Origin: Galerina marginata | Taxonomy: Eukaryota; Basidiomycota; Agaricomycetes; Agaricales; Galerinaceae | Assembly: GCA_023014335.1 (NCBI GenBank) | Contig: JAECYW010000022.1 | Coordinates: 372,001-436,000 of the forward strand | Length of the DNA stretch: 64,000 bases | Direction: 5' to 3' | Shown here: one piece after another, positions 1 to 12,507 of the stretch | Position numbering within the stretch: the first letter of the stretch is position 1 | Layout of the letters: each line of letters starts with the position of its first letter | The notes under the pieces: model-generated | What the model saw: only the letters and a program-made list of their open reading frames with translations | Told to the model about the DNA's origin: nothing | Database searches by the model: none | Program-made: the position numbers and the translations under genes

Positions 1-391
1 TGTTCCAAATTTATCCCGCTCCACGTGCTCGGCACCATTCGGCAATCCGGTTATGGTTTTCCCCAAGGTCGTCGGCTGGCTGGAATCGCTCTCAACACCT
101 ATTCAGCACCTTGTGTTCCTCCTTTTCACGAACTTGAAGCTAAGACCCATGTATGTTATTGGAATTCTCGGAAGGATGCCGTCCTTGAACAAAATTTCAA
201 GCTCTTTGTTGCCCCTTGTTCCTCCACGGGTCTACAATCTGGGTGGACTCGGAGACTGGAAGGCAACCTGACAGAAAACTCACTGGACCTTCGGAAGCTG
301 GAGTGGGTTTCAACTTCCTTCAGAATTTGACAAACAACAGTGATACTGAAGTATGCCTTAACTTCGATCTTTAGACTATCCTGCTGGACTG
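1..391. other. No supported gene
   Basis: Only short overlapping open frames are present, and none resembles a protein family I recognise. The stretch may hold the end of an upstream gene cut by the window edge, or the 5' flank of the PrpF-like gene. Confidence 0.5.
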
Positions 392-1658
392 ATGTTACAG
401 CGGTTAGGCACAGCATCACTAGCAATTCCGCGCGCAGCGCAGAGAATTATTGCAAGAATGAGCTATGCAACAGATTCTTCAGATAGGGACTTACCCAACC
501 CACTTCCTGCAACGTTCTTGCGCGGCGGAACTTCCAAAGGAATTTTTTTGAACAAAGGCCGTACTTCCTTCAGATCCACTCTGAGTGGAATTCGATATTT
601 CTCCGAGTTATGGGCTCTCCATGATCCCGAGTATGGGAGGACAGCTTAATGGCATGGGAGGCGGCGTCTCCAGTCTCTCTAAAATAATGATAATAGCATC
701 TCCGACAGAGGAACAAATGGCCCAAGGTATTGATGTAGAATATACCTTCGCTCAAGTCGGCATTCGCGATACTAGCGTCGACTATTCGGGGAACTGCGGC
801 AATCTGTCCAGCATGATTGGAGTCTATGCGATTGATGAGGGGATTTGCAATCCTCGCCAGCAGGACGGACTCACTACCGTTCGATGTTTCAACACCAACA
901 CCCAAAAAATTATCGACACGACGTTCCCTGTCAACGAAGCAGGAACGCCGGTTCTCGATCTACCTCAGGCAACTGTTGCTGGCGTGCCAGGCAAAGCGTC
1001 AAAAATCGTTCTTGATTTTGTTAACCCAGGAGGGGCACGGACAGGAAAACTTCTTCCGTCAGGTAATCCGACGGACTTGCTTGACATCCCCCAACATCAC
1101 TTAAAGATCTCCCCGCGCAAAGTCAAAGCCTCTTTAGTTGACGCTACAAACCCAACCGTGTTTGTCGATTACGGCGAGTTGGATGGATTCCTACCAATGA
1201 AAGATTACATCAGATGCAAAAGCCCGGCTAGTGAAGACGTCGGTCTAGTGCTAGAAACCATACGTCAAGAAGGCGCAAAGGCAATGGGACTTGATCCTTC
1301 TGCCCAAGCACAGCCGAAGATCGCAATCCTCCGTGCGCCGCACACCACCGACGACGTATCACAAAACGTCAACATCGTAGCCCACGCACTTTCAATGGGG
1401 GTGCTTCACAAAGCCATCCCTATGACCGTCGGCCTTTGCTTGGGGGTGTCTTCCAGCATTGAAGGGACCATTGCCTGGAATATCATACGAGGCGCTTCTT
1501 CGGCCACTTCCATCAATCGTGACCCAGATCTCATCAGAATTCGCCATCCAGGTGGCTTGGTCGACGTTGGTGCGGAATTCGGAGACGATGGCGAGGTGAA
1601 AAGTGCGAAAGTTATACGAACTGGCAGGCGTTTAATGAAAGGAGCTGTGTGGCATTAA
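392..1658 (+). CDS. PrpF-family isomerase, probably mitochondrial; frame broken near the N-terminus
   Basis: The family isomerises double bonds of unsaturated tricarboxylic or dicarboxylic acids (2-methylaconitate isomerase PrpF, aconitate delta-isomerase, 4-oxalomesaconate tautomerase). Family blocks seen in order are ATFLRGGTSKGIF, a MGSPDP-type block, LNGMGGGVSSLSK, DYSGNCGNLSS, and a C-terminal RHPGGLVDVG. The N-terminus (MLQRLGTASLAIPRAAQR) is basic, lacks acidic residues and suits a mitochondrial presequence. From about 642 to the TAA at 1656-1658 one clean frame runs for some 339 codons. Upstream, the blocks are recovered only by switching frame four times between about 557 and 642, each consistent with one extra base. 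The precise substrate cannot be told from sequence. The neighbours are two other damaged catabolic genes. Family assignment is sure; whether the gene is functional is not. Confidence 0.85.
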
Positions 1659-2606
1659 ATTGTAAGTTTCAAATACAGGATATAATGTGACTGCTCCTTA
1701 GTTCATTTCGTAGTAGAGGTTATACCATGGATGATGAAGAAATACCGCCGTCTTATTTTTGGTCGGATATCTTCCATTGCCGTTAGGATCGCCGAAAACA
1801 GAACGTATTTCTAGAATGGTCTTTTGCTTCACTAGGTCCAAGCTTGACTCATATGCGTTCTATGTACCACCAACTGACGCTCGACGTGAGGGTTCGGTTC
1901 CTCCGTAGTAATCCGAGATTAAATCCTCGATCAACGTATTCGAGGTCGGGCAGGTACCCTACCTGGTAGACAGGATGGACCCTAAAATCATGCTGCAATT
2001 ACACAGCATGGTCATTATTTTATCTTCGGGGAATTGTCACCACAAGCGCTATCACAGAAAATAGGCAGAAAGACGCCAGGAAAATCAATGAAAATACGGA
2101 AAGACGGTTAAATTCTTGGACATGAAATTTTATGGTGAACGGCTGCTTGGGCTCAAGTCAAGGTAAAGTAGTAGCCTCCAGAAAAGGTGTCCAGATTCGC
2201 AAGAAGACTGCCGTGATCATCACCTGCGATCTTGTGCGTGATGGACAGTATAACTTTTATAGCGCCTTTACTCAACCGTCCCTTTCGCCCCCTGGAGAAA
2301 TCCCGGCTTTCAATATATGAGGTAGGTACCATCCACTTCGCGTCCTTCTTCGACTTCTTTCTGGACGATCAAGTAACGATGTATCTCCTTTATCTCCGTG
2401 CTCAAATAATCACGTGATGCAGGAGAAAACTCGGCCATAGATGCTGAGCGTGTCTTGGACTTCTACGTTTCTGTCCGCGTACAAATTTCGTCTGGGGCGC
2501 AAGAAAATAACTTGCTAAGCATGAGGATTCGCCAATGCTTAACCTGCATTCCGATCTCCTCTGAATCTCTTACCGAAACGGGGAATTATCGGACTCGCTG
2601 CTAGGT
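1659..2606. other. Intergenic region, no supported gene
   Basis: Short frames of 60 codons or so occur but show no family resemblance and no splice-consistent extension. The region separates the PrpF-like gene from the lactonase promoter. Confidence 0.5.
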
Positions 2607-2613
2607 TATATAA
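2607..2613 (+). promoter_or_regulatory. TATA box of the lactonase gene
   Basis: A TATATAA sits 66 nt upstream of the ATG at 2679, in the usual range for a fungal core promoter. It supports 2679 rather than the in-frame ATG at 2625 as the start, since 2625 lies only 12 nt beyond the box. Confidence 0.5.
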
Positions 2614-2678
2614 GGCGGGGAATATTGATATCAGACCACGTCGACCTCCGAATCTTGTCCATATACGCGTTATCCGGG

Positions 2679-3845
2679 ATGTCCTACCATATACTCGTTG
2701 CTTCATACAGCAACGATATCGTTACGCTCTCTTTCGACTCTCAGGCGGCGACCTTGGAAGTATCTTCCAGCCTCACTGTTGGACATCACCCCTCCTGGAT
2801 CACTTCGCATCCTGCACATCCGTCAGTTGTGTGGACCGGACTCGAGCAATCTGACGGCAAGACATTGTCGTTGTCTTATGACGCGAAAGGAAACTTAAAG
2901 CTGCTCTCCGAACTGCCTAGCGGTGGTCAAGACCCTTGTACACTGTTGGCTCAGAAGGACGAAATCCTAGTCGGAAATGTACGTGAAACTCAGCAGGGAT
3001 TGTATCAAATGCTAATTTTCATATTTTGCAGTATTCCTCGGGAACTATTGGGGTTCTTCCGATTTTCAAGGACTCCACCCAAAATACAACCGCCCCGACA
3101 GCAATTCAATTGAGCGGGACTGGCCCGAATAAGTCGCGACAAGAAAGCTCACATCCTCACCAAGTTATCGTCCACGAGGAATACCAAGAGCTCTTCGTAC
3201 CAGACTTGGGATCTGACTAGTGTTCGCAGACTCAAGAAGTCGGAAGGCGGATCTTGGAAGTTGATAGGTCATATCGGTTTCGAAGGTGGTGGTGGACCCC
3301 GCCATGTCGCGTTCTACAGTATGTCACTGGGATGGCTTTTTTGCTGACCGCTCTCATAATTGACCACTTCTCTAGATGGAGACCTATTCACTCTACTCGA
3401 ACTTACAAGCAAGGTTGTACGACATCGGCTCCCTCCCTTGCCAGCGCTTCCCAAGTTTGTCAAATCTACACCAACAATGTCGAAGCCCTTACCTTCGCCA
3501 AACGACATGTTAGCCGCCGAAATCCTCATCCCATCTCCGAACGCTTCATTCCCTACCCCTTATCTTTATCTCTCTAATCGCAATGATCCGTCCCCGGAGG
3601 GTGACATCATATCTATATTCTCAATCGAAAAGCCTGATAGTCTCGAGCTCGTGGCCGAGGTCAGAACCGGCCTCAAGCACCTTCGAGGTCTGGTGTTCGG
3701 TGGACCTGACGACAAATTCTTGATTGCGGGAGGCGCGAACGGTGGTGGAATAAAGGTTTTCGAACGGATCAACAACGGAACGTCTCTGAAAGTTGTCGCA
3801 TCGACCGATTCCGTTCAAGCGCCGACGGGATTTTTATGGCTTTAG
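2679..3845 (+). CDS. Beta-propeller lactonase/isomerase (6-phosphogluconolactonase-like family)
   Basis: The protein begins MSYHILVASYSNDIVTL and carries family blocks GHHPSW, HPHQVIVHEE, LFVPDLGSD, GGGPRHVAF, LFTLLELTSK and LYLSNRN, typical of the fungal seven-bladed propeller lactonases often annotated as isomerase YbhE-like. Exons are 2679-2978, 3032-3318 and 3376-3845, with introns of 53 and 57 nt. Exon 2 changes frame at about 3218: after GSD an in-frame TAG appears, and skipping one T restores SVRRLKKSEGG. That is one +1 insertion. Family members hydrolyse lactones or cyclise muconates; the substrate here is unknown. The protein would be about 351 residues if the frame were continuous. 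Confidence 0.8.
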
Positions 3846-4029
3846 TGGCGCTATATAGGTGTTTTGTATGTATACCTTGGGTCTTCTGCTTGTAAAGACT
3901 TGTATTTTTACGATGTAAAAAGATGGGTTGTATTGAAGAGTCCGCTAAATTCAGTTGCCTTAAGTCGGACTCCTCTGGTCAATGGGGAATATTTAACCGA
4001 TAACAGCATCCCTTCTCAACTGAAGTATT

Positions 4030-5530
4030 TCTTCCTGACTCAGGTCCAAATCTTCCGTTAAAACCTGTCAGTGTGAGGGCCCAGATCAGGCCCTGCCCAT
4101 GTCGGCTGACAGTCAACACCGTCAATGATAGGAAAACGCCCTTGCATCTTCACAGTCCATCCTTTTAAGGTCAACATTTCTTACAGCACCTCTTACCAAG
4201 AACTGCTCGTTACTGACGACTATATCTTTCACGGAAATCACTTGCCCGACAGGAACACTGGCCTTGTTCATGGCGTTAATTACCTCGTCTGCAGTCCTTC
4301 AGCTGGTCCCAGCAGTGACCGCCGTTTCTATTCCGTCCTTTCTTGCCACACGATCTTGGTTGTTCTAATACCGGTCACCGATTAAATCTGGATGGCCAAT
4401 TGCTGCCATAAATCGCTTATACATGGAGTCCCCATTGCCTCCAATCACAACATACTCGAGCTTAATTTGGGTTTGTGAATCAGGACGACATGGGTACGAA
4501 TTCGTAGGGACAATCCCCATGACTGACGACTCGGAGAGACCTCGTATCTTGGTGTGTCAGACGACCAGTTGATATCTCTCAACATTCGGAAACTTACATT
4601 CCCTTTCCTGTCACATTCAGGTATGATGCCTTCCATTAGGTTCAACATGCTGAATAAAAACTGTTGTTAAGCCAAATTGGATGCACCTTGCCACGATGCT
4701 GAGATCGACAGTCTTTCCTGTGACGCCCAGAACACCGTTGGAAGTGTCTCGCTGCCTTGAGAGAAGCGCGAGAACCTGAGTTTATCAGAGACGTTGCTCG
4801 ACTTGTCGTTCTGATAACGAAAATAAGATCAACCGTTCCGAATGCCGCATTTAGTCCAGCCACTGAGTCGCCCAATCTGATATTTGGTCGAACAGGAGCA
4901 CCCGACAGTCGGCCTGTTTAAAGGTCTAGATAGCCGTCGATATATCGAAACCCAGATTCGCCTTCACACAAAGAAGCATATCCTAAGCGTTGCAACCAAG
5001 GCCCGGTCTGTCCGTACCCACTCACGCGAGTAAAGATCAAAGATGGATTGTGAGAGCGCAAGTCAGCCGTCCCCAAAGACCACCCTTCTATTCTAGAGCT
5101 AGGCAGAGGATGTTCTATCTCAGAAAAGAATTAGAGGATATATAAATACTCACTTCCGGGTTGGTACTCTAATACGACTGGCTTTAAGGCGCTTCCTGAA
5201 AAGCCTAGCGTTGGGAAATCATTCTTGCGTCTTGACAATCCAATAAAAGCTGTTATACTCTTGCTCATCTGGTTTATGAAGGTCAATAACAGCTTTCTTC
5301 CAATGGTTCTGAACCATGGACTCGAAGCGGATTTCCAACAGAGGTTCGACGTTGATCACTTCGGCTCCAAATTGACTATTCTTGAAATCAGGAAATATGT
5401 TCGCATAGATTCAATATGTGAGTTTTACCCTAGTAACTGTCCGGCAATGGACCCGCAATGAGTTGTCGTAGATCAAAACCCGCACGCCTTGCAGTGAGTC
5501 GACCAGCTTTTCAATTTCGAGATGATAGCC
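4030..5530 (-). pseudogene. Decayed family III (CaiB/BaiF) CoA-transferase gene
   Basis: Reading the minus strand from 5530 downward, family III CoA-transferase blocks appear in order: LQGVRV, RQLIAGPLPGQLLG, QFGAEVINVEP, a TIGRKKAV-like block, DLHKPDEQ, RVSGYGQTGPW, GYASLCEGESGFRYIDGY, PVRPNIRLGDSVAGLNAAF, LNLMEGIIPECDRKGN, GIVPTNSYPCRPDS, YVVIGGNGDSMYKRFMAA, ADEVINAMNKASVPVGQ. These match formyl-CoA-transferase/SUGCT-type enzymes, which move CoA between carboxylic acids. The blocks lie in different frames, and in-frame stops follow GDRY and precede RTADEV, so no full protein can be made. At least three introns are still recognisable, including one after RKGN. It is convergent with the lactonase gene and appears to be a real relic. 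Confidence 0.82.
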
Positions 5531-5559
5531 TTCGGTTAAAATATAGAGGAGTAGCACAA

Positions 5560-7743
5560 ATCCCTAGGCATGAACTTATTTTTATATAAAGGGCAAAAAG
5601 AGAGAGAGCTGGCCAATTTACCAGGCAGGAAACTAGACTGGGGGTCGGACCGAAGCAAATTTGGACACTACGGGTGTCTAGAATTCGTGTCAGCGTATCA
5701 TTTCAACTTAGATGAGAAGCAGCGTCACCAAAAATTTAAGTAATTGGTGGTTAGACTTCTAGCCTTGGTGTTACTTTCGTATATCCTCGAGGTTTTCTGC
5801 AAGAGAGACTCAAGAAAGACTCAACATCGATGTCCGCGAGGTCGCCCTGGAATTTTAACATCACCAAACACTTAACTCCCGAAAAGAAAGCTTAGAAAGT
5901 TGTCTTACATCAAACCACCTCCATCGTACAGCGTTTTCCGACCATTCCTCGGTTTCCCAATCAACTGCGTCGCGTCGCGCTCTAATCGGATGGAAGCAAG
6001 CGTCCTGCAGCATCCTATTTCAAGCGGACACATGTTTAACGCATGCTCCGAGTTCCCAGACCGCAATTTTGGCATCTGGAACATTGCATGGCGAGATTGC
6101 TTTGCCGGAGCCCTAAAGGGACGAATTATCATAAGCCTTTTGTCGGTCTCCTGCTTTTCGGCCTCCAGACCGCGTCAAACGCTACCCCACTTTCCTATCG
6201 GCTGTGTGCAAAATTTGGCCAGACATCGCTTTCGCGACTTTTCAGATATGGAGTTCGGTCATCACCTCCCATTTCTCTCTGCCCAAGATCACTCAGCACG
6301 AAGTCCTAGCGAACTTCGAAGCATTGGCTAGGTCGCTTTACTGATTTTCCCCGTACATCGGCTTCGACCTGTCGAAATTTGTTGAATCCCTTAAAACCTT
6401 GGAAGGACGTAGCTCTTCCAACGGAGCCAATACTCTGTGGACCTGCACATCCAGCTTCATACTACCTAACACATGGCCACGCAACTGAAAGGTCTACTTT
6501 GGCTGACCGTTCTCTTGTGTTTGGAACCGTTACTCTACGATTTCGGTGGAAATCCTGTTTTCCTGCACCGCCTCATCTTTTCGCGGGCTCCACTACCGAT
6601 TTCACACTGGTCAAGAGCTAAAGTCAGCGACGGTGACGTCACTGTAGCTTTTCGCGCCGGTTGTCAATCTTATCAATAACCTCGCTCCGTTACTAAAATA
6701 CGCTTTTTTCTGGACGGAAACACTGTTTATGCGTCGGGCATCCCATGGCGAGGACGTGTACAAGTTCCTTAAACTTCCTAGATTTCGAAGCTTGATATCT
6801 GAAGTACGCCGGAACTTCACCTGGATATATCCTGCGACATTCGTGTCCTCTGCTAGAACAAACACCTCCGTGACGTCGCGGCCGCTATGTCGGATCGACA
6901 TTGTGGTGTTTCACGGTTCTGGGATAGGACTGTTACTTATATGGATTACATCGATCCTTCTGCACTATCCCTTCTCGGTGGCTTGCAGATAGGCTAGTAA
7001 CTAGCTGGAGGATGAGAGAGAGGAGGTCGAGAGCCTTCGTCGTCACCTGTTGGAGCAGGTCTAGCCAACAGAATGCAGAGGTTGCAACGAGTATCATTGA
7101 CAAACTTAGTCAAAGCTTCGCTTGGGGATTGGATACCTCCCCACTCATCGTATGGCGGAGACCGGTACATGGAGGATTGAGAGGAACCGTGTTTGACATG
7201 GCGATTGACTGCAAATACAGAAGGTCAATATATGAAAAGTGGTGACCGTTCTATAAATACATACTCCGGTGGTATAGTAAGTCATGCTTTTTACTCTTCT
7301 CCTCCCACTTTAATGGCTAATTTCTGCACACAGACCTCATGCTGATTGAACGATAAATGTTTCATTAGCTCGCAGCCCTTACAAACCATTTCGCGTTCGT
7401 GAGTTTTGAGAACATGAATATCCTAAAAGTGCGTGTATAGACGCCCAGCACTGCCTCTCAGATTCGGCCTCTGTGATCCATTCTAGCGAACTGTGCGGAC
7501 GTGCTTCATCACCTTGGAGAGCAAGAACAAAAAGACAGTTGTTTCGAATGGAGTGGGTTAAGGACAATAGCCACTGCTGACATTACTCTCCTTCTAGAGC
7601 GGGATTGTTTATAAGGAGAGGGGATGCATACCATTGGCCGTTTCTTCGTTCTTCTCAACATTCCTACCTCGCTTGTTATTCCGTCCGTTGTATTCATGTG
7701 CGTCGATTCCTTTATCTTCGTGGAGTGACGAATTGACAGGGAT
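5560..7743. other. No supported gene; many short frames
   Basis: Several open frames of 60-140 codons overlap on both strands between 5900 and 7250. Their translations are low in recognisable motifs and do not join into one model by plausible splicing. I tried adenylation-domain, PrpD and lipase templates without a convincing fit. The stretch may contain further decayed genes of the 0.4-5.5 kb group. Confidence 0.4.
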
Positions 7744-8396
7744 GTGCTTACAGATAGTACTAGCCATATATCATGCCCTTTCTATTTACAAGGAACAAGA
7801 CCAAGAATACTAGAGAGGGACTGTGCATCCGCTCAGGCGCCTCGTACCAGCGGTATCGTCAGCAATGCGACATCTCGAAGCAAGCAACGCAGACCTACCC
7901 GTCGACACAGCGAGCATCTCTCTCCAGCATCCGCAGCGTCTGTGTCGCAAAGCCTGAGCTCCTCTTCTTCCAGCTTTCCTCACATGAGCATGGGTATCGC
8001 GGAACATAGTGCTGGACGCAAACCAGTACACTGCGCTGCTCCAAGCGACTGCGATCCCTGACGCGGAGGGGAGTCAGGGTCAAGCAACGGAACAAACGTT
8101 GCCTCCGATCGCGGTTTCGGAGGCGCCACCTTGTACGCCGTTACCCCAGCCCTCTAGTTCAGTTATCGCGGAAGGCTCGCCTCGGGATGGGTCGGCAGAC
8201 GCGATCGTCGAGGGAATCACCTTACGATGCGATTTTGGCGTCGACTGTGAAAAAGACTCTTGATATTTCGGAGGATGGGAGATTACCGCTTCCAGAGACG
8301 CAAGCACCGCCTAATAGCCCTGCTGCAACGATGCATCGTGGGGAGTTTGGGTCGTTGGTTGGCGTGAGCATGACGATCATGGAGAGCAGGATATAG
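7744..8396 (+). other. Possible Ser-rich hypothetical gene, unproven
   Basis: Three overlapping plus-strand frames contain Ser- and Pro-rich stretches, for example SQSLSSSSSSF, and end near 8263 and 8396. No splice model joins them cleanly and no domain is visible. It could be a fast-evolving disordered protein or simply non-coding low-complexity DNA. Confidence 0.2.
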
Positions 8397-8399
8397 GAT

Positions 8400-9035
8400 C
8401 TAGGTCTTGTCTGATCTTCTGGTGCTCGTTTGAGTACTTTCTGTAACATACCTTCTTCTGTTGTAAATTGACTAATTGACTAATTGACTTGCCATCGCAC
8501 ACGGTTGCGGTTGCTACTAAAGATTCGCCGAAGTGATTACCCGCGCCGACGGTGCTACTTAATTTCCCCCGTTACTCAATTTAAGAATCCTGGGAACGAC
8601 GAGGAAAGAAATACCTAAGTACCCGATCTTCTGTCAATTTAGTCGTGTAAGGTCAAATCACCGACATGACAAGGCTTCAGCTGTGCAGGCTGTTTGTCCG
8701 CGTCGGGGAAAATAAATAATACGGTCACCAGGAACCTGCCAGGGGCGCTATTTTTTGGCGCATCACCGACGCTTTCCTGGCTTGTTATCTTTCATTTTTT
8801 TCTTTGAGAAGCCTCCCCACAGCTTCTCCGTCATTGGCGGAGGGCGAGGCATTGTCTGGATGAGGCAATGCATCATTGGCCTGTGCGTGGGAATGTTGAT
8901 AATAGGGCAACTTTCGTTTTGTTGTCTTTTGTGACGGTTCCCCTGTTCATCACCGTGACTAAATCGCCATACGGGCTGCCGAAAATCGCTGCGCACTGAC
9001 CACCGTGCTCGACACCGACGACAACGACGAGCACC
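8400..9035. other. Intergenic, 5' flank of the large gene
   Basis: No coding frame is supported. A short direct repeat of the unit attgactaatt occurs at about 8465-8490. The stretch should hold the promoter of the gene starting at 9036, but I see no clear TATA box. Confidence 0.4.
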
Positions 9036-12000
9036 ATGCAGCAGCCGTCCGGCTCGGTCTACGCAGTGCCAGTTTACAAGGGCAAGCTCGCCCACCGATC
9101 CTGGCCCCAGCTCCCTGAAGAGATCGTCAGGTCAGCAGTCAGCCGACTTTGCAGACGCCACACGCGATGAGCTCACTACTGACCCACATCTTTGCAGACT
9201 CATAACCACGCACTACCTCTGGGATCTGTCTGCTCGCAGCTATTGTCCCCAAACATGGGAGAACCGGAAGCAGTGGTATTCGAGGATGGTCTATAGCTGC
9301 ATACGCGACGCTCTCGATCTCGAAAAGTATATTATGGCTATATGTCCCGAGTGGCGAAAGGCTGGTGAGTGTCTGCGGGTCCTGGCTTTTCTCTCCTTTG
9401 TTCCTGGCGCGATTTGCGTCGTCTTTCGTTATCACTGCGATGCCACCTTAGGCGCGCGATTGCTGTGCAATTATCCTGATACCCATAACATTGCTGTGCT
9501 GCGCCGACTTCCTCTATTTTTTCATTTTTGCTGTATTCGATCTCTAGCGCCCATGTACTGTCCTTATCGTCATCACCATACCCTGTATTCGGCTGCAGGC
9601 ACGTCGCGTTCCACTACTCGGACTACCCACCCCACGTCGCGTCTTCTTGGCGCCACTCTTCCTGTCAATATTGCGTAACTGCACCAAACCAACCCCACCA
9701 CTCTATCATCCTTCTTTTTACTCCAACTGCCTCCGGAATCCAAGGATTCGCACAAACTCATTTTACTTTTTATTTCGTTGACAACCTTTATCTTTGTTTT
9801 TACTTTGAATAACTCTTCCCCGAACCACCATGCTCACCGTCATAATTTTTAGTGGAAACACATTTATTCTGGAATCAAGCTATCAACGTCCTCGACCCAC
9901 ACGACATTCTTCTCTTCCACATGGTCATCCATCCAAAACCCCAACTGAACGCATCTTCTAATGCACAACAAGCACCCATTTATTTAACTCACTACCAGCA
10001 TCTCCGCAATATACTAAATTCAACGTGTCTCGTCTGCCGCATCAACTACCCTCTATCAAATTCCGGCCTTGCCAGCGCGAAACGCGTTATCACAAATACC
10101 ATGCTGGGCACTGTCGCCATATGCCGAGAACACGACCGCCGTCGAACGGCTTTTTGTGGTCTCTGCCTCCGCGACTCACCTTTAGCCCACACCCAGGACA
10201 CGACATCCCGGGAGTACGAGATTACACAATCACTAGGCATACACGAGAACGAGGACGATGAAACATGGCCCAAGGTCGAATCTACATGCCGGAAGTGCCG
10301 TACTGAATGGCTCTGGCGAGCAGCCAGCCAGAATGAGCAAGACATTGAGGCGATCGGCGGCACGACCATGTCGAGTGCGGATTGGGAGACCAGGCAGAAT
10401 GTGGAGGGATTCATCGAGCTGGCCGAAGGTGCCATTCAGGATGTCATAACACTCGCTCGCGAGAAATACTGGCTACGGCATTGCACAAAATACCACAGCC
10501 TTGGGCAGCATCTATTAGCTGCGCACCGAACAGAACCTCGAACGGAAGCACAAGAAGAAGAGGAGGAAGACTCAGAGGAGGACAGGGAGCTCATGCTGAT
10601 GCGGGGTTCGGGCCAGGTTCGCGATCTGGCATTACAAGACTGGGCGCGAAAACGGATACTAGACGGGCATTGGTTCAGCCCTGCTGACGTTTGGTACAAC
10701 CATTCGATACCAGGACAGCCGACGGTGGTGCCCACCGTGCACCCTTGTCCGTGGTCCCGCGAATTGGAGGGAGTGGATCCTTCTGCTGAGGAGGAGCGGC
10801 ACCCTGTGCCTGCTATCGTTAGGGGCAAGATCCCGCCGTCGTTTGCGCTCTGTGAGCAGGCATATGTCACCCATATGAAGCAGATGCGAGAGATTCTGGG
10901 GCCGGCGCTGAAGAATATCGTGCGGAAGCTTGTCATGGAGTGCTCGATGATGACAGACAAGGGGTACGACGACCCCGCTCAAAAGGCAAGAAAGATGCAC
11001 ATCGAGGAGGTTGTCACAATTTTGCGAGAGGAAGAGGGTGTATGGTACGATGGGGTGGATTGGATAGAGAAGAAGCGAAATGAGGAGGAGGCGTTACGGA
11101 GACGGAGATCGGAAGCCGCTGAAGCTGCCTTGAGGAACGCTGTTACCCAAGACACGCGGCGTCGCAAGGAAGACGACTCGTCCTCAACAACGTCTTCAAG
11201 TAGTGGCAGTAACGAGAGCGTCAAGTCATCTGCCCACGGGTCATCAAATGCGACGAGTCCAGTTCTGTCAACCACAACATTGCAGACGACGCCGTCGCCG
11301 CCTCCTCTAAGCGAAGAGGGTTTGGCTGCACTGAAGGAGGAAGAAAACGCTGAGCGGCAGCGGATGTATGCTGCTGTTCCACGGACCATACCCGTCGATC
11401 CTGTTCGGTCGACTCCGCGGTTGCTGAGCAAGATACCTTACGTGCCGGTGACGACTGCACATATGCCTCACTACAGCATGGAAGCTCTCAAAGCTGTACG
11501 TGTTGGCCCTCTCTATTATGATCGGTCTGCCTAATTTTAATATTATTTAGGCATGGCGAGAAGCTTGCGCCCCGCTGTATCATTGCTGCTGTAGTATCTG
11601 CGAGCGGGCCAAGGTTGCAGATATCAACGCACGTGCAGCTTATGCTGCATCTATCGCGCCTACTGTTGTTCATTCCCAACCCGCACCACAAGCCACCCTC
11701 CGGACAACGATTTACCCCCAAACGGCAGTGCGCGGCGTCGATGCCAGCGAGATAGAGCTCAAAGAAATTCACGAGGTCGATCTGGACGGCGAGGGCGAGG
11801 AGGAAGTGGAATATGAAGACGACTCGGGTCTGGAGTACGACGAAGAGGAAGAGGAGGATGACGAGTATGATGGGTCCGACCGAGATTACCGCTATTCGGC
11901 CTCGCCGGAGCTCGAGGTTCAGCATGAGCGGGACATGCGACCGAGGAAACGTTCGTCTGACGAATTACTTGATGAGGACGTGGCGACAGACGACGATGGT

Positions 12001-12507
12001 GTGAGTATTAGCCACTCGCCATCCCTGAGGAGAATGGACCGTCGAGAACAAGAAGGCACGCCGCCCAAAAGGGCACGTATTGGGGATGACCGGGTGCTCT
12101 TGCGCACCATAGAAGACGATTACGACGGTGACCAGGACCAGGAGGACTCAACAGCCCACTTGCAGCCTGCCACGCAGCTGTCCGCTGGTCGTCATCGGAA
12201 GCGCAACAGCGAGGAGCTCGACGACGGCGAGCACCTCGCGGACCAGGCATCGAACAAGCGGGTGCGCGTGGACCGATCGACCGAACTCGTGGCCAGTCCG
12301 AGGAGCGTTTCTTCCTCTGGTTATGGCGATTCGGACGTGACCTACTCGCCTTCTCTTCTGGCCGAAGAGCTGCACCACGAAGGGGCTGGTGGGGAGGAGG
12401 AAGACAGACCATACCTTCCTCCGCGGGATGGTTCTGGTGGAAGGTTGAAGGGCATGCGGAAGGCCGATATGGATAAGCTAATCGCGTTGGAGGACGTGGA
12501 CGAGTAG
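9036..12507 (+). CDS. Large conserved-type hypothetical protein with F-box-like start, Cys pairs and acidic tail
   Basis: Four exons (9036-9130, 9198-9364, 9853-11495, 11551-12507) join in phase to 953 codons plus stop. Intron 2 is unusually long (488 nt); the others are 67 and 55 nt. The N-terminus has a short F-box-like block, WPQLPEEIVRLITTHYLWD. Cys/His clusters follow at about residues 146-149 (CLVC), 178-192 (CREH, CGLC) and 233-236 (CRKC), and again near 641-652 (CCCSIC), suggesting bound zinc. Residues from about 450 on are rich in Ser, Glu and Arg, and the last 260 residues are strongly acidic and likely disordered, with KKR-like basic patches that could be nuclear signals. No indel breaks 2.86 kb of coding sequence. 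No enzymatic motif is visible; a scaffold or nuclear role is only a guess. Confidence 0.85.

Noticed and set aside
5900..7250. Several plus-strand frames that might form an adenylation-domain or other enzyme gene
   Set aside because: No diagnostic motif (for example an AMP-binding Ser/Thr/Gly-rich loop) could be found in any frame, and frames could not be spliced into one model.
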